The notes: generated by a model from the letters alone, not told the origin. A DNA stretch of 64,000 bases from Streptomyces platensis (GCF_008704855.1 NZ_CP023691.1:7378001-7442000); one strand, 5' to 3'; shown: positions 34,460-43,412, counted from the stretch's first letter. Numbers and translations: made by a program.

Positions 34460-35302
34460 TCAGCACATTCCGCCGTCGAGGACCGGAATCAACTGCTCTT
34501 CCTCATAGGTGAGATGGTCTTCCACCTCCTTTGTGAGGCGCTCGACTTCGGCGAGCACTTGCTGGGGATCCGCGTCCTGGGTGGAGATGGCTTTCTGGAG
34601 GGCGGCGAGGAGGACCGCGAGTTTCTGGTGTTCCTCCTGAAGTCGCTCAAGGGCCGGTGCGAGTTCGGGGTGGTTCCGGCCGAGCATCGGAAACATTCCG
34701 GCGTCCTCACCGGTGTGGTGATTGTTCAACCCCTGGCAGAGGGTCAGACAGTTCACCCGGAGCTGGGCGCCGAGCCCCGGGCCCGATGCGGCGATTTCCT
34801 TGCGGATCAGGGCGAGTTCCTGGCGGAATCCGTCGTGTACGGCCTTGAGTGCCGCGCCCGCCGAGGACGCGTTGATCTGCGGCGGCCCGGCCGGGATTTC
34901 CTCCAGGGCCACCACCGGAAGGATGCGCTCCGTCCTCTCCTGGTAGTCGGACCAACCGGGATCGGTCGCGGCCGCGCGGGCGAAGGCCTGGTCGCGTTCG
35001 GCGCCTTCCAGGACAACGGCCTGCGCCTCATAGGTGAAGACGCTGGCCTCGACGGTGACACGGGGATGGGCCACCAGGTTGTGGTACCAGGCCGGATGCT
35101 TCGGGGCGCCGGCGGCCGAGGCGATGACCAGGACCCGTCCACCGCCGTCGGGAAGGTAACCGAGCGGAGTGGTGTGCGGGGCGCCGGACCGCGCACCCGT
35201 AGTGGTCAGCAGAAGCAGTCGGCCGCCCTCGAAGGGGCCGCCGACACGCCCGCCGTTGGCGCGGAACTCCTCGATGATCTGTCGGTTGAAATCGATCGGC
35301 AT
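34460..35302 (-). CDS. Fusion: deazaflavin (F420)-dependent nitroreductase-like domain plus hemerythrin HHE domain
   Basis: A 280-aa fusion. Residues 1-about 135 match the Ddn/DUF385 split-barrel family (LLLLTTTGARSG, then PLGYLPDGGGRVLVIASAAGAPKHPAWYHNLVAHPRV in parts). Residues about 145-280 form a hemerythrin-like four-helix bundle with HDGFRQELALIRKEI, NNHHTGEDAGMFPML and HLTYEEEQLIPVL carrying the His/Glu iron ligands. The combination pairs an F420H2-linked reductase with an oxygen- or NO-responsive di-iron site. No RBS stands out at the ATG at 35302. Confidence 0.85.
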   Translation of the reverse strand: MPIDFNRQIIEEFRANGGRVGGPFEGGRLLLLTTTGARSGAPHTTPLGYLPDGGGRVLVIASAAGAPKHPAWYHNLVAHPRVTVEASVFTYEAQAVVLEGAERDQAFARAAATDPGWSDYQERTERILPVVALEEIPAGPPQINASSAGAALKAVHDGFRQELALIRKEIAASGPGLGAQLRVNCLTLCQGLNNHHTGEDAGMFPMLGRNHPELAPALERLQEEHQKLAVLLAALQKAISTQDADPQQVLAEVERLTKEVEDHLTYEEEQLIPVLDGGMC

Positions 35303-35881
35303 ATTCGGTGTTTTCTCCAGGATGGGAAAGTACGGGTGAGCCCGCCGAGGTATGCGGGCAGCGCGAAGAAACCCTGCGGGGGAGACGGGGAGCCGCTCAT
35401 CGGGCAGGGCGAATTGACCTCGGGCGAAAAGCATTCGTCCGGGGCGCGGGCGCCGTAAAGGCGGATACGGAAAGGGCGCGCGGTTGCGCGAAAGATGCGT
35501 GCGGAAGCGGGGCGCGGGCAGGGTGGAACCCGTACGCGAGCCGAACCCGCAGGAAAAGGAGAGCGCGCAGCGCGCGAAAGCTGAAAGAGCGGAGGGGGCG
35601 GGCCTCTTGGCGCCCGCCTGGCGGTCACGTGGTGACCGGGAACCTCACTCGCTCATGGCACATGGCCGACCCGGTAGTCACGCGACAAAGGTAATGCCAT
35701 AAAGGAAAGAAGGCAACGCGCAGGCGAAATCAGTGCCAGGGGCCCGTACTTTCGGTGCCGGAGCGGGCGGCGCCCCTACAGGGGAGTCGAACTCGCCGCC
35801 ACGGACAGCCGGTTGTATCCCCGCCACGGACGGCCGGTTGCATCCCCGCCACGGATGACCGATCGCGTTCCCGTCACCGGC
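35303..35881. other. Long intergenic region with a tandem repeat
   Basis: 579 bp on the minus-strand side between the fusion gene start and the galactosidase stop. No ORF here shows Streptomyces codon bias with an RBS. The left half is unusually purine-rich on the plus strand (35480-35600). A 25-bp tandem repeat occupies 35796-35860. Confidence 0.5.
35796..35860. repeat. 25-bp tandem repeat, about 2.6 copies
   Basis: The unit starts CCGCCACGGAC and continues RGCCGGTTGYATCC. Copies begin at 35796, 35821 and 35846; the third is partial. The first two differ at two bases. Confidence 0.7.
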
Positions 35882-37990
35882 TCACTGCCGTACGGCCTCC
35901 AGCAGCACCAGCCGCTCCGGGAAGAGCGTCGGCGCCTGCACGCCCACCTCGGCCAGTACCCGTCCCGGCAGGGTCACGCCCCGCTCCCACCAGGGCAGCG
36001 GGGAAGTGACCGGACCCTCCGGGCGGTCCCCCGGCGCCAGCGGCGACAGCAGGTAGTCCGCGTCCGGCTCCAGCCCCGGCAGCCGCACCCGCCCGGCCGG
36101 GGACTGCACACTCGTGGCCATCTGCACCAGCGCGAACACCGCCCGCCCGGCGTCCCCGGCCACCACACCGTGCACCCACAGCGCCGGGTCGGGATGGTCG
36201 CCGCGCACCACCGTCCCGCTGTGCAGCAACGGCCGCAGCGCCCGGTACAGCGCCACCCACTCGGCCAGCCGCGCCCGTTCCGCCGCGCTCGCCGCCGTCA
36301 GGTCCCACTCGATCCCGAAGTGACAGAACAGCGCGGTCCCCGCCCGGAAATCGAGGGTGTGCCGCCGTCCCGTCGTATGCGCGACCGGCGCCCCCACATG
36401 CGCGCCGAGCAGCTCCGGCGGCAGCAACAGCCCGGTCCAGCGCTGGATGTGCTGCCGCTCCAGTGCATCGATGCAGTCGCTGGTCCACACCCGGTCGGTA
36501 CGCTCCAGTACGCCCAGATCCACCCGTGCGCCACCGGACGCACAGGACTCGATCTCCAACTGCGGGTGCAGCATCCGCAGTTCGTCCATCAGCCGGTAGG
36601 TGGCCGTCGTCTGGTGGTGTGCGGCGGCGTCCACGAGGTCCCGGTTGTGGTCCCACTTCAGATAGTCGATGGGGTGCGCGCGCAACAGGGTGTCCAGCCG
36701 TTCGCGGACATAGGCGTACGCCTCGGGGCGCGCCAGATCGAGGACCTGCTGATGGCGGGAGGCCGGTGGCAGCCGTGACGGGGAGTCGGCCAGGATCCAG
36801 TCCGGGTGTGCACGGGCCAGATCGGAGTCCGGGTTGATCATCTCCGGCTCGGCCCACAGCCCGAACTGCATCCTCAGCCCCCGCACGGTGTCGATCAGCG
36901 GCCGCAGCCCGTCCGGCCAGACCGACGGGTCCACATACCAGTCACCGAGCCCGGCATGGTCGTCCCGCCGTCCCCGGAACCAGCCGTCGTCCAGCACGAA
37001 CCGCTCGGCGCCGACCTCGGCCGCGGCCCGTGCCAGCCGCTCCAGCGTGGCCAGGTCCTGGTCGAAGTAGACCGCCTCCCAGGTGTTGAGGGTGACCGGC
37101 CGGGGCGAGGCCGGGTGTCCGTCGCGGGCCCGCAACTCGCGGTGGAAGCGACCGGCCAGCTCGTCCAGACCGTGGCGTCCGTAGGAGCCGTGGAGCCAGG
37201 GGGAGTGGTAGGTCGCTCCCGGGGCCAGTCGGAGCTCGCCCGGCAGCAGCAGTTCGCCGCCGGCCAGCACCGCCTGCCCGGCCGGGGTGCGTTCGGCGAG
37301 CGTGCGATGGTTGCCGCTCCAGGCCACATGCAGCCCCCACACCTCACCGGACCGGAAGCCGAAACCCGCCTCCCCGGCGGTCAGCAGCAGCGTCGCATCG
37401 CTGCCGGTGCGCCCGCGCCGGCCCTCCCGCAGATGCGTGCCCAGCGTGAACGCATGTCGTTGCGGGGCACGTTCGCGCAGATGCCGTCCGGTGAGATCGA
37501 GAAGCTCGGTGGCCTGCGCGGGGAGCGGCAGCGCGGGCGTCAGCCCATTGAGGTGGTAGGGCCCGTCGCCGGTGTTGGTGACCGCCGCGCGCATCCGCAC
37601 CAGCCCGGCATCCGTCAGCCCGACCTTCAGCGTGAGCGCCAGACCGCCGTCCGGGTCCACCGCCTCGACGGTCAGCCGCCGGCTCTCGTCCTCCACGGAC
37701 CCGCCACGCACTGTGAAGGCGGGCGCGGCGGTACGGCCCGCACGATGCCCGCTCAGCCCCGGGGTGCCGGGCCAGCCCGCGGACTGCTGGGGCAGCACGC
37801 TCACCGGAACCGGCTCGTCCAGCGCGTTGGGGACGGTCTGGGGGACGTCGGCGGCGCGCAGCCCGCTGAGCCGGGCGGGCGCGACCGCACCGAGGTCGGC
37901 GCCCCAGTGCACGACGCGCGGCAGACCGGTACCGGACACGTCCAGCACCAGGCTGGTGCCGGCGGCCCGGAAGTGCAGGAGGTCGTCCAT
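35882..37990 (-). CDS. Alpha-galactosidase (GH36)
   Basis: A 702-aa intracellular enzyme with no signal peptide. Order: N-terminal beta-sandwich (about 1-270), catalytic barrel (about 275-600) and C-terminal beta domain. The GH36 nucleophile is the Asp in YLKWDHNRD, the acid/base the Asp in TSDCIDALERQ, and VLDDGWFRGRRDD is the barrel's early signature. It cleaves terminal alpha-galactosides such as melibiose or raffinose-type sugars. The ATG at 37990 has GAAGGGA upstream. The reading frame stays open far upstream, through a minisatellite, but that extension is poor in enzyme-like sequence and lacks an RBS. Confidence 0.87.
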   Translation of the reverse strand: MDDLLHFRAAGTSLVLDVSGTGLPRVVHWGADLGAVAPARLSGLRAADVPQTVPNALDEPVPVSVLPQQSAGWPGTPGLSGHRAGRTAAPAFTVRGGSVEDESRRLTVEAVDPDGGLALTLKVGLTDAGLVRMRAAVTNTGDGPYHLNGLTPALPLPAQATELLDLTGRHLRERAPQRHAFTLGTHLREGRRGRTGSDATLLLTAGEAGFGFRSGEVWGLHVAWSGNHRTLAERTPAGQAVLAGGELLLPGELRLAPGATYHSPWLHGSYGRHGLDELAGRFHRELRARDGHPASPRPVTLNTWEAVYFDQDLATLERLARAAAEVGAERFVLDDGWFRGRRDDHAGLGDWYVDPSVWPDGLRPLIDTVRGLRMQFGLWAEPEMINPDSDLARAHPDWILADSPSRLPPASRHQQVLDLARPEAYAYVRERLDTLLRAHPIDYLKWDHNRDLVDAAAHHQTTATYRLMDELRMLHPQLEIESCASGGARVDLGVLERTDRVWTSDCIDALERQHIQRWTGLLLPPELLGAHVGAPVAHTTGRRHTLDFRAGTALFCHFGIEWDLTAASAAERARLAEWVALYRALRPLLHSGTVVRGDHPDPALWVHGVVAGDAGRAVFALVQMATSVQSPAGRVRLPGLEPDADYLLSPLAPGDRPEGPVTSPLPWWERGVTLPGRVLAEVGVQAPTLFPERLVLLEAVRQ

Positions 37991-38354
37991 GGCGGGATCC
38001 CTTCGTGACGGCCGGGAGGGCGGGGTGTACCGGGTGCGGGCGGTAGAGCGCGGGCGGTGGGACGGACGGAACGGCGCGGGCGGTGGGACGAAACGGCGCG
38101 TCCCCGCTGCGAGAGGTACCGGACGTACCACCCGGCGCACCAGAGGGCCTCGGGCCGCCACGATGCACCCGCAGGTAATCGACCCGTACCCCGAGGGCTG
38201 GAACGTGCGGGGCACCGCACCACCGACGCACCGGAAGGACGTCCCACGACCGCATACGGCCTCGCCGAAGCTGCGGGCGGCGGTCGGATGAAGCCCGGCC
38301 GGGGGCCCGGGGCGGCGGCCGGGCGACGCCCGTAGCGGCGCCGACACACGCCCG

Positions 38355-38431
38355 GCGAAGGCACCCGCGAAGGCACCCGCGAAGGCACCCGCGAAGGCAC
38401 CCGCGAAGCCCCCGCGAAGGCTCCCGCAAAG
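38355..38431. repeat. 12-bp minisatellite (GCGAAGGCACCC)
   Basis: Four identical copies run 38355-38402, followed by an 11-bp variant, a one-base variant copy and a partial unit to 38431. No spacers and no CRISPR-like architecture. Confidence 0.85.
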
Positions 38432-38456
38432 GGGGCCGATTCTTCCTACCCGACCG

Positions 38457-38485
38457 TGACCGGCCGCTCCCTCCCCCGCTAAAGT
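38457..38485 (+). promoter_or_regulatory. Candidate vegetative promoter for the Mrr-TerD gene
   Basis: TGACCG (38457-38462), a 17-bp spacer and TAAAGT (38480-38485) resemble a HrdB-type promoter. Transcription would start near 38492, about 70 bp before the ATG at 38561 and 26 bp after the end of the minisatellite. Confidence 0.5.
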
Positions 38486-38560
38486 CTCACCAACAGCGCA
38501 GGTGAAACCGCTTCCACAGGGTCCGGGGGCAGCCGCCCCGGGGGGAGGACACAGAGCGAC

Positions 38561-40639
38561 ATGAGCCGCCGTTCCCACGGGTTAATGGCCATCTGGGCCG
38601 AGGCGCAGCGGCAGCAGCAGCGCCAGCAGGAAGCCCAGCGCCGCGCGCGAGCACAGCAGCAGCGCGACCAGGAACGGCAGGCCAGGGACGCGGAACGGGC
38701 CATGGCGCGGATGCACCGCGAGCGGCAGACGGCCTACCGGCAGCAGCGCGAGGCCGACGCCCGCCGCCGCACCGAGGAGCTGGACAGCCGGGTCGCCGCA
38801 CTGACCGGCCTGCTCGCCGAGGGCTGCCGCGCCCCCGCGTTCTCCCCGGACGCGCTGCTGCGCCGCGAGCGCATCGAGGAGTTCGCGCCCGGCGCTCTCG
38901 CCACCCCGGTACCGATGCCCGACCCGGCGCGCTATCAGGCCCCGCCGGGCGGCTGGCAGGTCGGCGTCCGCCGGGACCGCGCCCAGGGGGAGGCCCGCGC
39001 CCGCTACGAGCAGGACTGGTATGCCGCACAGGCCGCCGAGAGCCGGCGGCAGGCCCAACTCGCGGCCTACCGGCAGCAGTACGACCAGTGGGCCACGGGC
39101 ACCCTCGCCGGGATCCGGCAGCACAACGCCGGGATGGCGGAGCTGCTGTCCGGCCTGCGCGACGGTGACCCGGACGCCGCCGTCGAATACTTCTCCGCCG
39201 CGCTGTACTCCTCCACCGCCTGGCCTGAGGGCTTTCCCCGGCAGGTCGCCGCCGCGTACGACCCGGCGGCCCGCCAGCTCGTCCTGGACTGGGAGCTCCC
39301 CGGCTACGACATCGTGCCGGAGACCAAATCCGTCCGGTACATGCCCACCGCCGACCAGGAGAAGGAGACCGCCCGGCCGGCCGCGCAGCGCCGGGCGCTC
39401 TACCGCGATGTCCTGGCCCAGAGCGTGCTGCTGGTGTTGCGTGACCTCTTCGCCGCGGACACCTACGGCACGCTGGACTCGGTGGCGCTCAACGGGTTCG
39501 TGGACGATGTGGACCCGGTGACCGGCCGCCCCGCCCAGGTGTATCTGGCGACCGTCATGGCGGCCCGCGGCGCCTTCGACGCGTTCCACCTCGCGCAGGT
39601 CAGCGCGGTCGAGTGCCTGACCGAGGGGCTGCGCGGGCAGCTCGCCGCGCGCCCCGACCAGCGGACCGCGGTCCGCCCCGGACGCCTGCCGGGCGACGTC
39701 GGGGGCGAGGTCGTCGCCCACGGCACCGACAGCGAACCGGATCTGTATGAGATGGACCCTCTGGCCTTCGAGAACCTGATCGCCGAGCTGTTCCGCGCCA
39801 TGGGCATGCAGGCCGTGACCACCCAGCGCTCCGGCGACGGCGGGGTCGATGTGGACGCGCTGGACCCCGACCCGATCCGCGGCGGCAAGATCGTGGTGCA
39901 GGTCAAGCGCTACCGCCACACCGTCCCGCCGACCGCCGTGCGGGATCTCTACGGCACGGTCCAGGCCGAAGGCGCCAACAAGGGCGTGCTGGTGACGACC
40001 TCCCGCTTCGGCCCCGGCTCCCACACCTTCGCCAACGGCAAACCCCTCAGCCTGATCGCCGGCTCCGAACTCGTCGATCTGCTCGGCCGGTACGGGCTGC
40101 GCGGACGGCTCGGCACGGACGCTCCGGCCGGTTCCGCGGTCGCCGAGGAGGCGCCGGACCACAACATCCTCGGCATGAACTGGTCCGGCGAGGTAGCCCT
40201 CGACGTCTGCGCCCTGGTGTGCAAGGGGACCAGCGTCCTGAGCGACGACCACTTCGTCTTCTACAACAACCCGCGCAACCCGGACGGCTCGGTGCGGATA
40301 CTGCCCGGCTTCGCACCCGACCGGGCCGCGATACAGGTGCGCTTCGAGGCGCTGCCGCCGGACGCCGACCGGCTGGTCCTGGTCGCGGCGATCGACCCCC
40401 AGGTCAACCCCGACGCCGACCTCTCCGGCTTCACCGACGCCCGGATCCGGCTGCTGGACGCGTCGGGGGAGGAGCTGGGACAGCTGGAGGTCTCCGAGGG
40501 ACGCCGCGGCGAGACCGCCCTCGTCCTCGGCTCGTTCCGCCAACGGGCGGGCGGCGACTGGGACTTCGTAGGCGGCGGCAAGGGCTTCCCCGGCGGCCTG
40601 GAGGCACTGGTGCAGGAGTACGGCATCGACGTCGCCTGA
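38561..40639 (+). CDS. Coiled coil - Mrr-type restriction endonuclease - TerD fusion protein
   Basis: A 692-aa protein. Residues about 10-75 and 140-180 are Gln/Arg/Glu-rich coiled coils. A middle region (about 195-385) has no recognised family. Residues about 397-510 form an Mrr-like nuclease: FENLIAELFRAMGMQAVTTQ, then D430 in GDGGVDVD and Q447-x-K449 in VVQVKRY, the D...QxK active site. Residues about 536-690 are a TerD domain (SDDHFVFYNNPRNPDGSV, acidic calcium-site segments). TerD proteins act in tellurite, phage and DNA-damage stress. Codon 8 is TTA. GGGGAGGA lies about 12 nt before the ATG; a second ATG at 38585 would drop the TTA codon. Divergent from the galactosidase gene. Confidence 0.85.
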   Translation: MSRRSHGLMAIWAEAQRQQQRQQEAQRRARAQQQRDQERQARDAERAMARMHRERQTAYRQQREADARRRTEELDSRVAALTGLLAEGCRAPAFSPDALLRRERIEEFAPGALATPVPMPDPARYQAPPGGWQVGVRRDRAQGEARARYEQDWYAAQAAESRRQAQLAAYRQQYDQWATGTLAGIRQHNAGMAELLSGLRDGDPDAAVEYFSAALYSSTAWPEGFPRQVAAAYDPAARQLVLDWELPGYDIVPETKSVRYMPTADQEKETARPAAQRRALYRDVLAQSVLLVLRDLFAADTYGTLDSVALNGFVDDVDPVTGRPAQVYLATVMAARGAFDAFHLAQVSAVECLTEGLRGQLAARPDQRTAVRPGRLPGDVGGEVVAHGTDSEPDLYEMDPLAFENLIAELFRAMGMQAVTTQRSGDGGVDVDALDPDPIRGGKIVVQVKRYRHTVPPTAVRDLYGTVQAEGANKGVLVTTSRFGPGSHTFANGKPLSLIAGSELVDLLGRYGLRGRLGTDAPAGSAVAEEAPDHNILGMNWSGEVALDVCALVCKGTSVLSDDHFVFYNNPRNPDGSVRILPGFAPDRAAIQVRFEALPPDADRLVLVAAIDPQVNPDADLSGFTDARIRLLDASGEELGQLEVSEGRRGETALVLGSFRQRAGGDWDFVGGGKGFPGGLEALVQEYGIDVA

Positions 40640-40697
40640 CGGCCGCGGCCGCGGTCCGGCTCCCGGCACGCCCCGGCCCCCTCGCGGTCGGCCCGGG

Positions 40698-40829
40698 TCA
40701 GCTCTCCCACAGCCGGGCGAGAACGGCGTTCACCTCGTCCGGCCGGTCCTGATGCGGCGCGTGGCCGGCGCCGGACACCCGCACATGACGGGCGCCGATC
40801 GCCCCGGCGAGGTATTGGCCGCAGGCCAT
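40698..40829 (-). pseudogene. Relic of the C-terminus of an alpha/beta hydrolase
   Basis: Read on the minus strand, the last 43 codons before TGA give AGAIGARHVRVSGAGHAPH and DRPDEVNAVLARLWES. This is the standard C-terminal end of alpha/beta hydrolases, including the catalytic His in GAGHAPH. Upstream of the Met at 40829 the similarity stops and no hydrolase core is present, so only the tail survives. The 370-bp gap 40640-41009 holds nothing else recognisable. Confidence 0.6.
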
Positions 40830-41009
40830 CAGCGTGAGGCGCGCCCTTCGACCGACGCCGGGGAGTGTCCCCGGATGGCCGATTGTGGTGGGTGGGCCGG
40901 ACGTGACGCGCCGGGCCCGCGCGCGGAACTACCCGCATGGCGGTCGCTGCGGGCCGTGGGGGTGATCAAGGCTGGCCGGAGGGACGACGGTGGTGGGAAC
41001 GGTGACGTG

Positions 41010-42134
41010 ATGGTGCGGAAAGAAGGGCGCCGGTGGGGCGCGAGGGTGGCGAGGCTGCGGTGGGGCGGGCAGCTGCGGGCGGCCAGGAGGGACGTCGCCA
41101 CGCACCGTGCTCAGGCGGAGGCCGATGCGGACCCTCGTTACCGACTCGCGCTCGCGCGGTCCCAGTGCGCCCTCGGTGAGCTGCTGGCGAAGGTGGACCG
41201 GCCGGATGAGGCGCTGCCGCATGTCGAGGAGGCCGTCGACCTCTGTCGTCCACTGGCCGACACCGAACTCGCGCGTCATCGCGCCGTCCTCGCCATGTGT
41301 CTGGGCGTTCTCGGCGAACTGCTGACGGCGCTGGTCCGGCCGGCCGCGGCGCAGGCCGCGAAGGACGAAGCCGCCGCCCTGGAGAGGGAGCCCGCGGACA
41401 TCGTCGCCTTCTACCGCGAGCTGGCCGAGGCCGACCCCGACCGCGGCCGCCCCGCGCTCGCCGCCGCCCTGCACTACCAGGCCTCCTGGCTGAAGCAGCA
41501 CGACCGGCCGGATGCGGCGCTGCCGCTCGTCGAGGAAGCCATTGCGCTCCGCCGCGGTCTGGCGGAGGCCGACGCGGACCCGCTCCGCCGTATCGCGCTC
41601 GCCCGGTCCCTGTGCTTCCTCGGCGAGCTGCTGGGGCAGTTGGACCGGCCGGCCGAGGGGCTGCCGCTGGTGGCGGAAGCCGTCGAGCTCCGTCGTGACC
41701 TGGCAGCGGCCGACGCGGACCCGCGCCGCGGTATCGCGCTCGCCCTGTTCCTGCGCGCCCACTGCCGGCTGCTGCTGCAACTGGACCGGCCTGCGGAGGC
41801 GCTGCCGTTCGCCCGGGAAGCCGTCCGTCTCTGGCGGCGGGTGGCGGAGTCCGAGGCCGGTGACCGCCGCTACCGGGCCGGTCTCGCCGTCTCGCTGCAC
41901 ACCCTCGGCGAGCTGCTGGCGAAGCTGGACCGGCCGGCCGAGGCGCTGCCGTACGCCGAGGAAGCCGTCGACCTCCACCGTGCGGGTATCGGCCTCCTCG
42001 GCCGCCACCGTCTCGCGGGCGCCCTGCGCACCCTCGGTGACGTGCTGGCGGCGCTGGACCGCCCGGCCGAGGCACAGGCGGCGCAGGACGAGGCGACGGC
42101 CCTCGATGGGGAGACGGAAGCGGACACGCCGTGA
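41010..42134 (+). CDS. TPR-like repeat protein
   Basis: A protein of about 374 aa built of repeats with the core LGELL-x-x-LDRP-AEALP-x-x-EEAV-x-L-R, seen near residues 55, 170, 215, 300 and 345. Between repeats stand AEADADP-type linkers. This is the degenerate tetratricopeptide pattern found in actinobacterial regulators and CHAT-associated proteins, but no HTH or catalytic domain is attached. Start uncertain: ATG 41010 (MVRKEGRRWG) or the GTG before it. It is co-directional with and 370 bp after the Mrr-TerD gene. Confidence 0.65.
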   Translation: MVRKEGRRWGARVARLRWGGQLRAARRDVATHRAQAEADADPRYRLALARSQCALGELLAKVDRPDEALPHVEEAVDLCRPLADTELARHRAVLAMCLGVLGELLTALVRPAAAQAAKDEAAALEREPADIVAFYRELAEADPDRGRPALAAALHYQASWLKQHDRPDAALPLVEEAIALRRGLAEADADPLRRIALARSLCFLGELLGQLDRPAEGLPLVAEAVELRRDLAAADADPRRGIALALFLRAHCRLLLQLDRPAEALPFAREAVRLWRRVAESEAGDRRYRAGLAVSLHTLGELLAKLDRPAEALPYAEEAVDLHRAGIGLLGRHRLAGALRTLGDVLAALDRPAEAQAAQDEATALDGETEADTP

Positions 42135-42242
42135 GCCGTCCGGCCGCCCGATGGCGGCAGTGGTGAATCCGTACGGGGGAGAGCCGCGGACACCGGCGTC
42201 TCGCGGCATTTCCGGTCATGTCCCTGCTGATATCTGTCGGGG

Positions 42243-43412
42243 ATGAGCGCGCACACCCGGTATGCAGCCGTCGTCCTGCTCGCCGCGCTGGCCGTGGGCT
42301 GCACCCGCCCGCACCCCGTCCCACGGCCCGCCCTGCGGCCCTCCCCGGAACCCACCCCGCGGGCCCATGCCGGCGCCCCCGTCACCCGGGCCGCCGACAG
42401 GCAGCCCTTCACCCTGGTCGCCGCCGGGGACGTCCACCCCTCCGACCGGGAGGTGCTCGCCACGGCCCGGCGGGACGCAGCGCACGACGGGTACGACTAC
42501 CGGCCGATGCTCAAGGGCGTGCGGCCGGTCATCTCCGCCGCCGATCTGGCGCTGTGTCATCTGGACGCGCCACTCGGACCGCTGACCGGGCCCTTCACCG
42601 GCTACCCCGTCCTACAGGCGCCCCCGCAGATCGCCACCGCACTGAAGGCGACCGGCTACGACTCCTGTGCCACCGCCTCCCACCATGCCCTCGACCGCGG
42701 TGTGCCGGGTGTGCGGCGCACCCTGGAGGCGCTGGACACGGTCGGGCTGCGCCATGCCGGCTCGGCCCGGGACGCCGCCGAGGCGGCCCGTCCGGCGCTG
42801 CTGCGGGCTCCGGGCGGCGCACGGGTGGCCCAGCTCGCGTACACCTACGGCACCGGGAGCGGGCGGCGTCCGGCGTACGCGCCATGGGCGGTGAATCTGC
42901 TCGACGCCAAGCGGATCGTCAAGGATGCCCGGGCGGCCCGCCGGGCCGGGGCCGATGTCGTGGTCGTCAGTCCGTACTGGGGGACGGAGTACCGAACGGC
43001 CCCCGACGCGCGGCAGATCCGGCTGGCCCGGCTGCTCACCGCCTCCGAGACCGGCGGCCGGCCCGATATCGATCTGATCGTCGGCACCCGTGCGCACACC
43101 CCGCAGCCGTACGAGAAGGTCAACGGCACCTGGGTCGTCTACGGCCTCGGTGACCAGCTCTCCGGCGTCATGAAGCAGCCGAGCGGCAACTGGGGCAGCA
43201 TCGCCCGCTTCCGGTTCGCCCCGCCGCACCGCGCCGGTGAGCGCTGGCGGGTCACCGCGGCCGAGTACGTCCCGCAGTTCGCCCAGCAGGGGGCACGGGT
43301 CCGGGTACGCGATCTCACCAGGACCGGCGGGCACGACCGGATCCGCAAAGAGATCGGCAAGGCGGTGCTGAGCCGGGGCGCCGGGGCCGACGGGCTGACG
43401 ATGGGACGGTGA
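42243..43412 (+). CDS. CapA/PgsA-like lipoprotein (PGA_cap metallophosphatase fold)
   Basis: A 389-aa protein with a lipoprotein signal (YAAVVLLAALAVGC, lipid Cys at about residue 20), followed by a Pro-rich linker and a CapA-type domain. Family landmarks: FTLVAAGDVHPSDRE at the start of the domain, CATASHHALDRGVPGVRRTLEALD and a late IVGTRAHTPQPYEKVNGTWVVYGLGD. CapA-like proteins take part in poly-gamma-glutamate or other surface polymer assembly. No other capsule genes are adjacent. The typical SxANNHxxD motif appears as SHHALDRG, a divergence at the active site. Confidence 0.8.
   Translation: MSAHTRYAAVVLLAALAVGCTRPHPVPRPALRPSPEPTPRAHAGAPVTRAADRQPFTLVAAGDVHPSDREVLATARRDAAHDGYDYRPMLKGVRPVISAADLALCHLDAPLGPLTGPFTGYPVLQAPPQIATALKATGYDSCATASHHALDRGVPGVRRTLEALDTVGLRHAGSARDAAEAARPALLRAPGGARVAQLAYTYGTGSGRRPAYAPWAVNLLDAKRIVKDARAARRAGADVVVVSPYWGTEYRTAPDARQIRLARLLTASETGGRPDIDLIVGTRAHTPQPYEKVNGTWVVYGLGDQLSGVMKQPSGNWGSIARFRFAPPHRAGERWRVTAAEYVPQFAQQGARVRVRDLTRTGGHDRIRKEIGKAVLSRGAGADGLTMGR

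Larger units (their letters stand above)
37991..38560. other. Divergent intergenic region with minisatellite and promoter
   Basis: 570 bp between the galactosidase (minus) and the Mrr-TerD gene (plus). It holds the 12-bp tandem repeats at 38355-38431 and a plausible promoter at 38457-38485. No supported gene. Confidence 0.6.

Noticed and set aside
38355..38431. Short regular repeats suggestive of a CRISPR array
   Set aside because: Units are 12 bp with no spacers, and no cas genes are present.
35882..38578. An N-terminal extension of the alpha-galactosidase through the minisatellite
   Set aside because: The extension has no RBS, an AGAF repeat from the minisatellite and no enzyme-like sequence. 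The start at 37990 has a good RBS and the normal GH36 N-terminus.
42243..43412. CapA-like gene as part of a capsule or poly-gamma-glutamate cluster
   Set aside because: No ligase, exporter or hydrolase genes of such a pathway are nearby.
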